Shown piece after piece: positions 46,354 through 57,715 of a DNA stretch of 64,000 nucleotides; position 1 is the first letter of the stretch, and every line of letters starts with the position of its first letter. Below the pieces are notes generated by a model that was not told the DNA's origin, searched no databases, and worked only from the letters and a program-made list of their open reading frames with translations. Source of the DNA: Stutzerimonas azotifigens (GTDB lineage: Bacteria > Pseudomonadota > Gammaproteobacteria > Pseudomonadales > Pseudomonadaceae). The DNA is taken from contig NZ_JAAMRF010000002.1 of NCBI RefSeq assembly GCF_013522725.1, forward strand, positions 372,001-436,000, written 5' to 3'. A program made the position numbers and the translations under genes.

Positions 46354-47181
46354 ATGGCACAACCGATCATCCGCAGCGCACTGTTCGTCCCGGCGACGCG
46401 TCCCGAGCGCTTCGCCAAGGCGCTGGCCAGCGGTGCCGATGCCGTCATCGTCGATCTCGAGGATGCCGTCGCCGAACCGCTGAAGGTCGAGGCACGCGCC
46501 AGCCTCGACGACTTCCTGCAGACCAACCCCGAGGCGCAGGTTCTGGTGCGCGTCAATGCGCCGGGGCATGCGCAGCAGGCCGAAGATCTCGCGCTGTGCG
46601 AACGTCACCGGGGCGTGGTTGGCATTCTGCTGCCCAAGGCCGAAAGCGCGGCTCATGTATCGAAAGCCGCTGCGACCGGCAAACCGGTCTGGCCGATCAT
46701 CGAAAGCGCCCGCGGGCTCGACACGCTGAGCGAAATCGCCGGTGCCGCCGGGGTTGAGCGCCTCTCGTTCGGTGCCCTGGACCTGGGGCTGGACCTGGGG
46801 CTGGCCAGTGGCAGCGCGGCGGCCGAGCGCGTGCTCGATCAGGCCCGTTACGCTTTACTGTTGCAGTCGCGGCTGCGTGAGCTGGCCATGCCACTCGACA
46901 GTGTCTATCCGGACATCAAGAATCCGCAGGGCCTTGCCCGCACTGTTGCCGACGCCCGCGACATGGGCTTCGGCGGCTTGCTGTGCATTCACCCCAGCCA
47001 GGTGGCTGTGGTACATGAAACGCTGATGCCCTCCGGCGATGAGCTGGCCTGGGCGCAACGTGTCCTCGAGGCCGGATCCACCGGCGAAGGGGTCTTCGTG
47101 GTTGATGGGCAAATGGTCGACGCTCCGGTGATCGGCCGCGCCCGCCGCCTGTTACAACGTGCCGGTCAGACGCTGCCCTGA
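46354..47181 (+). CDS. ccl: (S)-citramalyl-CoA lyase, CitE-like (HpcH/HpaI family)
   Basis: 275 residues. RSALFVPATRPERFAKALASGADAVIVDLEDAV, split by the family boundary after RPER, is the CitE N-terminal hallmark, with metal ligands in DLEDAV and near FGALDLGLDLG; PIIESARGL carries the conserved Glu. It cleaves citramalyl-CoA to acetyl-CoA and pyruvate, the last step of itaconate breakdown. 60 bp after ict and 59 bp before dctP on the same strand. Confidence 0.87.
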   Translation: MAQPIIRSALFVPATRPERFAKALASGADAVIVDLEDAVAEPLKVEARASLDDFLQTNPEAQVLVRVNAPGHAQQAEDLALCERHRGVVGILLPKAESAAHVSKAAATGKPVWPIIESARGLDTLSEIAGAAGVERLSFGALDLGLDLGLASGSAAAERVLDQARYALLLQSRLRELAMPLDSVYPDIKNPQGLARTVADARDMGFGGLLCIHPSQVAVVHETLMPSGDELAWAQRVLEAGSTGEGVFVVDGQMVDAPVIGRARRLLQRAGQTLP

Positions 47182-47222
47182 AGGGCGGCCTGCGGCGAAC
47201 ACGTGCCAACCGACAAAAATAA

Positions 47223-48230
<1,008 letters not shown>

Positions 48231-48238
48231 TGCACGAC

Positions 48239-48266
48239 CGGCACCCGGCCCCTGCGCCGGGTGCCG
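48239..48266 (+). terminator. Strong hairpin directly after dctP copy 1
   Basis: CGGCACCCGGC and GCCGGGTGCCG form an 11-bp stem around CCCTGC, starting 9 bp after the dctP stop. No T-run follows. It probably ends or stabilises the itaconate operon mRNA. Confidence 0.6.
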
Positions 48267-48336
48267 CTGTTGCGCAGGCATCTGCTCGACGAGACACTTG
48301 TCGCACCTCATCGATGCCTTGGCACAGGACTTCCCT

Positions 48337-49005
48337 ATGAAGGTAAGCGACGCGCTGCGCCAGCGGCGCAGCATTCGCGCGTTCGACCGCCGCCCGGTGG
48401 ACGATGCGCTGTTACGGTCATTGCTGGAACAGGCCTGCCGCGCGCCTTCGAGCGGCAATCTGCAACCCTGGCGGATCTTCGTCCTGCAGCGCGACGCGCT
48501 GGTGCGTTTTCGCGAGGCGATGCAGCAGTACCTGGCCGAGGCCCCCGCGCCAGAGGCGCGGGACTATGCGATCTACCCTGAGCCGATCTTCGAGCCCTAC
48601 CGCGGTTATCGCTTCCGGGTCGGCGAAGACATGTATCGCCTGCTCGGCATCGCCCGGGAAGACAAGGCGGCGCGCCTGGCCTGGTTCGCACGCAACTTCA
48701 CATTCTTCGACGCGCCCTGTGCGCTGTTCTTTTTCGTCGATCGGCGCATGGGCCCGGGCCAGTGGGCCGATCTTGGCATGTACCAGCAGAGTCTGATGCT
48801 GCTGCTCAAGGAGCACGGCCTCGACAGCTGCGCCCAGGCCTGCTGGGCACGTTATCCGCGACAGGTGAGCCAGTGGCTGGACGCGCCGCCGGAGCTGGTG
48901 CTGCATTGCGGCATGGCGGTGGGCTATGCCGACCCGCAGGCACCGGTCAACCAGCTGCGCAGCGAGCGGATGCCGCTGGCCGACTACTGCCGATTCGTCG
49001 ACTGA
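48337..49005 (+). CDS. Nitroreductase family protein
   Basis: 222 residues from MKVSDALRQRRSIRAFDRRP, with AGGA nine bases upstream. RQRRSIRAF binds FMN phosphate, ACRAPSSGNLQPWRIFVL and the C-terminal GMAVGYADPQAPVNQLRSERMPL complete the FMN fold. FMN-dependent reductases of this kind act on quinones, nitro or enone compounds; the substrate is unknown. It sits between the two catabolic modules, convergent with the HMG-CoA lyase gene, and need not belong to either. Confidence 0.83.
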   Translation: MKVSDALRQRRSIRAFDRRPVDDALLRSLLEQACRAPSSGNLQPWRIFVLQRDALVRFREAMQQYLAEAPAPEARDYAIYPEPIFEPYRGYRFRVGEDMYRLLGIAREDKAARLAWFARNFTFFDAPCALFFFVDRRMGPGQWADLGMYQQSLMLLLKEHGLDSCAQACWARYPRQVSQWLDAPPELVLHCGMAVGYADPQAPVNQLRSERMPLADYCRFVD

Positions 49006-49107
49006 CGACAGATGTTCAGTAGGCCATGGCGGCGTTGAGCATCAGTAGGGTGTCGTCTTTGCCTGCGTGGTTCCGATACCAGGTCAGTCGCCGCGGTCGG
49101 GGAGCGC

Positions 49108-50037
49108 TCAGGGCGCCTCCATCCATTTGGGCTTCGGATAACGCCGGTCGGCCTTGCCGGCCTTGAGGATTGCGCTCGGCACATCGTGGCCTACCAGCTC
49201 CGGCAGTCGCGCCGCGGCGTCGAGCAGCTGGTCCAGATCGACTCCGGTTTCCAGTCCCATGCGCTGGAACATATGCACCAGGTCTTCGGTGCAGATATTG
49301 CCGCTGGCCCCAGGGGCATAGGGGCAGCCGCCGAGCCCGCCCAGGGACGCGTCGAAGCGGTCGATGCCCGCGTTGAGCGCAGCAAGCGCGTTGGCCAGGC
49401 CCATGCCACGGGTGTTGTGGAAATGTGCGGTGAACACCGACTGCGGCCAGCGCCGGCGGGCTTCGTTGCAGATCCGTTCGACCTGTGCGGGGTCCGCCAT
49501 GCCGGTGGTGTCGCATAGGGTCACGCCCTGCACGCCGATGTCCAGCAGCTTCTGCACGAGTTCGTAGACGCGCGCTTCCGGCACCTCGCCTTCGAACGGG
49601 CAACCGAAGGTGGTCGACAGCGAGGCGTTGACGAACACGTCAGTGCCGCGAGTGACTTCGATGATCGCCTTGAACTGCTCCAGTGACTGTTCCGGGGTCA
49701 TCCTCAGGTTGGCCAGGCCGTGGGTGTCGCTGGCCGACATCACCAGGTTGATCTCGTCCACCTCGCAGGCCAGCGCACGCTCGCAGCCCTTTACGTTGGG
49801 CACCAGTACGGTGTACTCGACGCCTTCCACACGACGGATGCCGCGCATCACCTCTTCGGCATCGCGCAGGTTGGGGATCGCCTTGGGCGAGGTGAACGAG
49901 GTGACTTCGATCTTCGCCAGTCCGGTCAGCGAGAGCTGGTCGATCAGAGCGATCTTGTCTTCGGTCGGCACGAAGGCCGATTCGATCTGGAAGCCGTCGC
50001 GGGTGGCGACGTCCTGGATGTAGAGGCGTTTACTCAT
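49108..50037 (-). CDS. Hydroxymethylglutaryl-CoA lyase
   Basis: 309 residues, DRE-TIM metallolyase fold. All key residues of human HMG-CoA lyase have counterparts at a constant offset of 28: Arg13 and Asp14 (ATRDGFQ), His205 and His207 (AHFHNTRG), Cys238 (GGLGGCPYAPGASGN) and Glu251. It cleaves 3-hydroxy-3-methylglutaryl-CoA to acetyl-CoA and acetoacetate. The leucine-degradation partners are not here; the upstream neighbour is a class III CoA-transferase, suggesting that the CoA ester is made from the free acid. A repeat-filled gap of 213 bp separates the two genes. Confidence 0.9.
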   Translation of the reverse strand: MSKRLYIQDVATRDGFQIESAFVPTEDKIALIDQLSLTGLAKIEVTSFTSPKAIPNLRDAEEVMRGIRRVEGVEYTVLVPNVKGCERALACEVDEINLVMSASDTHGLANLRMTPEQSLEQFKAIIEVTRGTDVFVNASLSTTFGCPFEGEVPEARVYELVQKLLDIGVQGVTLCDTTGMADPAQVERICNEARRRWPQSVFTAHFHNTRGMGLANALAALNAGIDRFDASLGGLGGCPYAPGASGNICTEDLVHMFQRMGLETGVDLDQLLDAAARLPELVGHDVPSAILKAGKADRRYPKPKWMEAP

Positions 50038-50065
50038 GGCGAAGTCCTATCGGTTATGCCCGGTT

Positions 50066-50199
50066 CGTAGGGTGGATGACGCTTTGCCCATCCACCGTTA
50101 CGAAGGGCGCGTAACTCAGGTTCGTAGGGTGGGTGACGCTTTACCCATCCACTGTTACGGGAATGCCGCGGTGGATGGAAAAGCGCCATCCACCCTACG
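50066..50199. repeat. Triple CGTAGGGTGGA palindromic repeat
   Basis: Copy 1 (50066-50102) and copy 2 (50123-50159) are direct repeats of CGTAGGGTGGRTGACGCTTT followed by RCCCATCCAC. Copy 3 (50170-50199) is inverted and ends CCACCCTACG. Each can fold by pairing GGTGGATG with CATCCACC. It occupies the gap between the CoA-transferase stop and the HMG-CoA lyase start. Confidence 0.85.
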
Positions 50200-50250
50200 C
50201 GGTACGCTGTCGGTTTGAAGCCTGTGGCTTGCAGCTTGGCGCTGCTTCCA

Positions 50251-51453
50251 TCAGATGATCCCGCGCTCGCGCAGGCCCTGGCGTTGTTCATCGGTCAGGC
50301 CGAGCCCAGCGAGCACGTCGTCGGTGTGCTCACCCAGTTGCGGGCCGCCGGTACCGAGGCGGCCTGGTGTGCGGCTCAGCTTGGGCAGTACGCCCGGCAC
50401 CTTCAGCGGGCCCGCGGAGGTCTGCACCTGCTCGATCATCTGGCGGGCCAGGTAATGTGGATCGCTGACGATGTCCGCGGCGGTATAGGGGTAGCCTGCC
50501 GGCACCCGCGCGCCCTTGAGCGCTTCGATCACCTCGTCGCGGCCGCGCGTACCAGTCCACTCGCCGATGGCGGCGTCGATCATCTCGGCGTGCTGGCTGC
50601 GTCCGTCGTTGTGCGCCAGGCGCGGGTCATCGGCCAGATCCTGGCGGCCGATCAGCATCATCAGGCGCTTGTAGATGCTGTCCCCGTTGCCGGCGATCAG
50701 CACATAGCTGCCATCGTTGCAGGGGTAGGAATTGGACGGCGTGATGCCGGGCAGGGCGCTGCCGGCCGGTTCGCGCACGTAGCCGAAGGCATCGTATTCG
50801 GGTATCAGGCTTTCCATCATCGCGAACACCGATTCATACAGCGCCACGTCGATCTCCTGGCCGACGCCGCTGCGGGCCCGCTCCTGCAGGGCCAGCAGCA
50901 CGCCGATCACCCCATAGAGCGACGACAGCGAGTCGCCGATGCTGATACCGACGCGCACGGGCGCCTGGCCGGGGTAGCCGGACAGGTGACGCAGCCCGCC
51001 CATCGCTTCGCCGATGACGCCGAAGCCGGGCAGGTCGCGGTAGGGGCCGGTCTGCCCGTAGCCGGAGATACGCAGCATGATCAGCTTCGGGTTGAGCGCG
51101 GCCAGCTCGGCGTAGCTCAGGCCCCAACCCTCCAGCGTGCCGGGGCGGAAGTTCTCCACCAGGATGTCGGCTTCGCAGATGAGCCGGCGGGCGATGTCTT
51201 GCCCCTCGGCTTCTTTCAGATCCAGGGTGATCGAACGCTTGTTGCGCGACTGCACATGCCACCAGAGCGAAGTGCCGTCCTTGATCTTGCGCCACTTGCG
51301 CAGCGGGTCGCCGACGCCTGGGGGCTCGATCTTGATCACGTCGGCGCCGAATTCGCCGAGCAGCTTGCTGGCGAAGGGGCCGGCGATCAGCTGGCCCATC
51401 TCGACCACCTTGAGGCCGTGCAGCGGCATGCCGCCTGAGATCTGTTGCGTCAT
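50251..51453 (-). CDS. Class III CoA-transferase (CaiB/BaiF), HMG-type candidate
   Basis: 400 residues from MTQQISGGMPLHGLKVVEMG. LLGEFGADVIKIEPPGVGDPLRKW, the NKRSITLDLK strand, ISGYGQTGPYRDLPGFG and catalytic Asp174 in SIGDSLSSLYG mark the family. It is divergent from a LysR gene with an operator between them, and upstream of an HMG-CoA lyase. The combination parallels the mammalian succinate-hydroxymethylglutarate CoA-transferase, so free 3-hydroxy-3-methylglutarate is the leading substrate guess; formate/oxalate-type use is less likely given the neighbour. Confidence 0.82.
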   Translation of the reverse strand: MTQQISGGMPLHGLKVVEMGQLIAGPFASKLLGEFGADVIKIEPPGVGDPLRKWRKIKDGTSLWWHVQSRNKRSITLDLKEAEGQDIARRLICEADILVENFRPGTLEGWGLSYAELAALNPKLIMLRISGYGQTGPYRDLPGFGVIGEAMGGLRHLSGYPGQAPVRVGISIGDSLSSLYGVIGVLLALQERARSGVGQEIDVALYESVFAMMESLIPEYDAFGYVREPAGSALPGITPSNSYPCNDGSYVLIAGNGDSIYKRLMMLIGRQDLADDPRLAHNDGRSQHAEMIDAAIGEWTGTRGRDEVIEALKGARVPAGYPYTAADIVSDPHYLARQMIEQVQTSAGPLKVPGVLPKLSRTPGRLGTGGPQLGEHTDDVLAGLGLTDEQRQGLRERGII

Positions 51454-51534
51454 CCTGTTCACCCTGTCTGAGCGGTTACCGGGCAGCCTGGCCCGTGACT
51501 GCATGCAGCATGATCAAGCTGCGCCTGGTGGGCA

Positions 51535-51551
51535 ATTGGCTGTTCACCAAT
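51535..51551. promoter_or_regulatory. LysR-type operator between CoA-transferase and LysR genes
   Basis: ATTGG-CTGTTCA-CCAAT is a perfect 5-bp dyad with T-N11-A spacing (T51537, A51549). It lies 82 bp from the CoA-transferase start and 87 bp from the LysR start, fitting control of the divergent pair. Confidence 0.6.
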
Positions 51552-51637
51552 GAAGGCTTCGCGATCGGCGAAGGCAAGGCTGTCGCAACGGTCTTCAAGG
51601 CCTTAGGCTTGTCACTCGTTCACGCAGGAAGCCAGAC

Positions 51638-52534
51638 ATGCGCCGCATCGATTTCGTGACCCTTCGGCTGTTCGTCGCCATTGCCGACGAGCGCAACCTG
51701 ACCCGCGCCGCCGAGCGCGAGCATCTGGCGCTCGCTGCGGTGAGCAAGCGTATCAGCGACCTGGAGGGACAATTGGGTATCGCGCTGCTCTATCGCCAGC
51801 CCAAGGGCGTCGAGCTGACGCCGGCCGGCCATGCGTTACTGCATCACGCCCGCCACATTCTCGACAACCTGCAGCAGATGAGCGCCGACCTCAGCGAATT
51901 CAGCGAGGGAGTCAAGGGCCACGTACGCATCCACGCCAACACCTCGGCGGTGATCGAATTCCTGCCCGAGGACCTGAGTGCATTCAGTCGTGCGCATCCC
52001 GAGGTGAAGATCGACCTTGAGGAACGCGTCAGCAGCGAGACCCTGCACGCGGTGCGCGAAGGGCTTACCGACATCGGTGTTTTCGCCGGCCACATGCCGG
52101 CCGAGGGATTGCAAGTCTATCCCTATCGACACGACCAACTGGTGCTGGTCACGCCGCGCACGCATCCACTGGCGGAGCGCGAGCGCATCAGCCTGGGCGA
52201 GGCGGCGGGGTACGACTTCATCGGCCTGCAGCAGGATGCCTCGCTGCACACCCTGCTTCAGCAGACCGCCGCGCAACTCGGCACGCCTTTGCGCCTGCGC
52301 ATCCAGGTGCGCAGCTTCGAAGCGATCTGCCGGATGATCCACACCGGCATGGGCATCGGCGTGCTGCCCGAGCAGGTGGTGTGCAATTACCTGCCGGCGC
52401 TCGACGTCTCGACGATTCCACTTTCGGATGGCTGGGCGCGGCGGGAGCTCAAGATCGGCGTGCGCAACCTCGACGGGCTGTCGGTCACGGCGCGGCAGAT
52501 GCTCGAACACCTGATCGGCGACCGGCCGCTCTAA
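51638..52534 (+). CDS. LysR family regulator of the second module
   Basis: 298 residues. Helix-turn-helix LTRAAEREHLALAAVSKRIS; effector domain from about 90 with VRIHANTSAVIEFLPEDL and SFEAICRMIHTGMGIGVLPE, closely resembling the LysR at 39581. Divergent from the CoA-transferase and followed 123 bp later by dctP copy 2. It most likely governs both in response to the imported acid or its CoA ester. Confidence 0.86.
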   Translation: MRRIDFVTLRLFVAIADERNLTRAAEREHLALAAVSKRISDLEGQLGIALLYRQPKGVELTPAGHALLHHARHILDNLQQMSADLSEFSEGVKGHVRIHANTSAVIEFLPEDLSAFSRAHPEVKIDLEERVSSETLHAVREGLTDIGVFAGHMPAEGLQVYPYRHDQLVLVTPRTHPLAERERISLGEAAGYDFIGLQQDASLHTLLQQTAAQLGTPLRLRIQVRSFEAICRMIHTGMGIGVLPEQVVCNYLPALDVSTIPLSDGWARRELKIGVRNLDGLSVTARQMLEHLIGDRPL

Positions 52535-52545
52535 CACCGTTTTAA

Positions 52546-52572
52546 CAAGCCTTCGCGGATGCCGAAGGCTTG
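52546..52572 (+). terminator. Hairpin after the second LysR gene
   Basis: CAAGCCTTCG and CGAAGGCTTG pair over 10 bp with a 7-base loop, 12 bp after the LysR stop and before the dctP leader. No T-run. It may terminate the LysR message or act as an attenuator for dctP. Confidence 0.5.
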
Positions 52573-52576
52573 CTTG

Positions 52577-52594
52577 CCAAAATGCGAATTTTGG
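52577..52594. promoter_or_regulatory. Dyad upstream of dctP copy 2
   Basis: CCAAAA-N6-TTTTGG, an AT-rich perfect dyad 64 bp before the dctP ATG, could be an operator. Its sequence differs from the ATTGG-N7-CCAAT dyad of the divergent promoter, so a shared regulator is not proven. Confidence 0.35.
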
Positions 52595-52645
52595 TCAGGC
52601 GTAGGCCGGCGTAGAGTCGACTCCGCTACCGCTCAACAACGATAA

Positions 52646-53659
<1,014 letters not shown>

Positions 53660-53680
53660 GCGTTGGACCTTGGTTCAATG

Positions 53681-53700
53681 GCCGCACCGCCCGGTGCGGC
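53681..53700 (+). terminator. Hairpin after dctP copy 2
   Basis: GCCGCACCG and CGGTGCGGC form a 9-bp stem across CC, 22 bp after the stop. No T-run; probably a 3' end element of the dctP transcript. Confidence 0.5.
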
Positions 53701-53747
53701 GTAGAACAGCAGCGACAAATCTGCGTGATCGGATTTGAGCGTGTCAT

Positions 53748-53763
53748 GCAATCAGCTGATTGC
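53748..53763. repeat. Perfect 16-bp palindrome before a terminator
   Basis: GCAATCAGCTGATTGC is fully self-complementary and abuts the terminator at 53765. It may be an operator-like site or an extra stem at an RNA 3' end. Confidence 0.6.
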
Positions 53764-53764
53764 G

Positions 53765-53793
53765 AAGACGGCCCTCTGGGCCGTCTTTTTTTT
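53765..53793 (+). terminator. Strong rho-independent terminator
   Basis: AAGACGGCCC and GGGCCGTCTT form a 10-bp stem with TCT loop and run into eight T residues. It lies 105 bp after dctP copy 2 and 12 bp before the end of the convergent DUF2254 gene. Confidence 0.92.
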
Positions 53794-53804
53794 GCCGCCC
53801 GATT

Positions 53805-55130
53805 TCAGTCGCCTCGATTGGGGGGTAGCGGCTGCAGGCGCGGGGTCGGCAGTTCGAGCTCGTTCAAGCGGTCGATCACATCGTTGATGGAAATTCGGTC
53901 CCGGCAGTTGTTCACGCACTCATCGGCCTCGTCGCGCACGGCCTGGACCTCTTCCCAAAGCGCGTCCAGCTGGTCAGGCGACGGGCCGAAATGGATGGCG
54001 TTCTTGATGCACTGCAGCAGCGCGGTGATGACCTGCGGATCGCCCCGGCCGTAGTTGCGAATCGGGCTGGTGACTGCCGTCAGCAGACGGCGCATTGGCA
54101 GTTGTCGGTAGAACAGACGAGGCCTTCCGTTATCGAAACAGCCCACGTCATACGCGGGCACACCCATCAGCCGGCTCAGCAGCACGCCGATCAGGTTCGC
54201 GGTGCGAATGGCTGTGCCGGGGTCGTTCACGGCCGGGCTGATCGCCTTTACCGCGATCTCCGACATCTGTCGCATCCCGTAGGCGGCGTTGGACGAGGCG
54301 TATTCGTCATTGCTGAAGTCCATGCAGTCCTGCACTTCCCGGGCTTCGCGCTCCGACAGCTCGCCGCTGAGCTTGATCAGCGGGTGCCCTTCGATGAGGA
54401 AGAAGCCCGGCTCGACCTGCAGCGTGGCCACCATGTCCCGTTTCTCGAGCAGCTCGCTCAGACGTTTCTCGTTCACGTGGCGCAGATAACCCGGGCGCTG
54501 CGCGGTCAGGCAATGCCAGTTGTCGTCGTTGGGTACCGCGGGCGCACGTTGCAGACGCTTCTTTCGTTCTTCCAGTTGGGACAGCGCGTCCCGGTAGAGG
54601 CGGCTGACGTTCCAGTCCACCTGTATCGATTGCGAGACCGAACGGATGAACACCACGAACAGGATCAGGCAGACCGCGGCAAACAACACCGCCAGCAGCA
54701 TGCCGAGCGTTGGAATGCTCTGTGGGTCGCTCTTGTTGATCAGGATGATCTGGGACAGGTAGTACAGGATGCTGCCCAGATAAACGCCGAGAATCACCCG
54801 GTTGCGCAGGTCGCTGATCAGGCCCGGCAGTACCCGTGGCGATAGCCTCGCTGCGGCGCCGTTGAGCACCACCATCACCATGGAGAAGCTGAAGACCGCG
54901 AGCGAGACGATGCTGGTGATCAGCGTGCCGAGGATTTCCCGCGCGTTGTCGGCGTCGGTCAGGCCGCTGGGCAGGTCGTCGCGCAAACGCGATGCCAGGG
55001 GTGTCGTCTCGAAGGCGATCACCAGCCCGCTAATGACCAGATAGGCGGCAGCAATAACGGTCGGGTAGAAGGCGATGCTATAGCGAATGCGATACAGCGC
55101 GCGAAACAGCGCGTTCGAGGCTTGGGCCAT
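53805..55130 (-). CDS. DUF2254 membrane protein (copy 2)
   Basis: 441 residues from MAQASNALFRALYRIRYSIAF, the start chosen by alignment with copy 1 (443 residues); an in-frame ATG 17 codons upstream would add an unrelated tail. The four helices, VFSFSMVMVVLNGAAARLSPRV, FIRSVSQSIQVDW and SPAVNDPGTAIRTANLIGV match copy 1. Unknown function. Lies between the second catabolic module and acsA, transcribed from the acsA side. Confidence 0.8.
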   Translation of the reverse strand: MAQASNALFRALYRIRYSIAFYPTVIAAAYLVISGLVIAFETTPLASRLRDDLPSGLTDADNAREILGTLITSIVSLAVFSFSMVMVVLNGAAARLSPRVLPGLISDLRNRVILGVYLGSILYYLSQIILINKSDPQSIPTLGMLLAVLFAAVCLILFVVFIRSVSQSIQVDWNVSRLYRDALSQLEERKKRLQRAPAVPNDDNWHCLTAQRPGYLRHVNEKRLSELLEKRDMVATLQVEPGFFLIEGHPLIKLSGELSEREAREVQDCMDFSNDEYASSNAAYGMRQMSEIAVKAISPAVNDPGTAIRTANLIGVLLSRLMGVPAYDVGCFDNGRPRLFYRQLPMRRLLTAVTSPIRNYGRGDPQVITALLQCIKNAIHFGPSPDQLDALWEEVQAVRDEADECVNNCRDRISINDVIDRLNELELPTPRLQPLPPNRGD

Positions 55131-55365
55131 GGGTGGTTCCGACAGTTGAACATGCCGAATATCAGACACCTTCTGTTGCAAACGTGCGCCCGGTGATCGC
55201 GGCTATGCTCAAGAGGACCGCGCACGTCTCATCAGGCGGTCATGATAGGTCCGGTCCCCCGTGAAGGCGGGCCGCGCTGGCGTTTGGACTATGGTCGTAT
55301 GGTCCGGGTGGGGAGGGGCGGGCTACAACTGAGGGCATAACAAAATAGATTCGAGGTGTTATTCC

Positions 55366-57321
<1,956 letters not shown>

Positions 57322-57341
57322 TCCGGAAAGTCGCGCCAACG

Positions 57342-57367
57342 AAACCCCGGTTTTCCCGGGGTTTTTT
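57342..57367 (+). terminator. Rho-independent terminator after acsA
   Basis: AAACCCCGG and CCGGGGTTT pair across TTTTC and continue into T residues, 20 bp after the acsA stop. Confidence 0.9.
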
Positions 57368-57597
57368 ATGTCTGTCGAAAGGCATAAAACCGTCTTGCCG
57401 GCGGTTCGCGTCCCAGCCTCGGGACAGGTGGGGCGTGCGCCAGCTGTGCTCTACCGCCGTTATTCGCACAGGTATGGCGCGAGATCGAGATTTATCAAGA
57501 AGCGGGGGAAATCGCGGTTCCCGATGGTGTCAATAGCGAAACGGCTGCGCGCTGGCTGCCATGCTTTGGGGCGCCGGTGGGAACGCTGGTCAGTAAG
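57368..57597. other. Non-coding spacer between acsA and the Anbu operon
   Basis: An open frame crosses this stretch in one phase, but its product is Arg/Cys-rich with no homologous look and no ribosome site. Base composition is lower in GC than the flanking genes. The functional elements I can support lie at its downstream end: an NtrC-like dyad and a sigma-54 promoter. Confidence 0.5.
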
Positions 57598-57614
57598 TGC
57601 TCCACTGTGGTGCG
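57598..57614 (+). promoter_or_regulatory. NtrC-like enhancer site
   Basis: TGCTCC-ACTGT-GGTGCG differs from the NtrC consensus TGCACC-N5-GGTGCA at two positions and keeps the exact spacing. It is centred about 85 bp before the predicted transcript start, within the range for sigma-54 activators. Only one good site was found. Confidence 0.5.
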
Positions 57615-57664
57615 TCACGGCAGAGGGGTTTCGCCAGGTAATTGATCCTGAAGGAAATTTCTTC

Positions 57665-57679
57665 TGGCATGCCGCTTGC
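57665..57679 (+). promoter_or_regulatory. Sigma-54 (RpoN) promoter of the Anbu operon
   Basis: TGGCATG-CCGC-TTGC fits the consensus TGGCACG-N4-TTGC with one mismatch; the invariant GG (57666-57667) and GC (57678-57679) have the required spacing. The transcript would start near 57691, leaving a 25-base leader with GGGAG before the ATG at 57716. Confidence 0.78.
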
Positions 57680-57715
57680 GAAGCATCAATGTGTTGCGAC
57701 AGGCGGGAGCGCTGA

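Noticed and set aside
51508-51660. Short open frame in the CoA-transferase/LysR spacer
   Set aside because: About 50 codons with no ribosome site, overlapping the LysR start and the predicted operator; it looks like chance.
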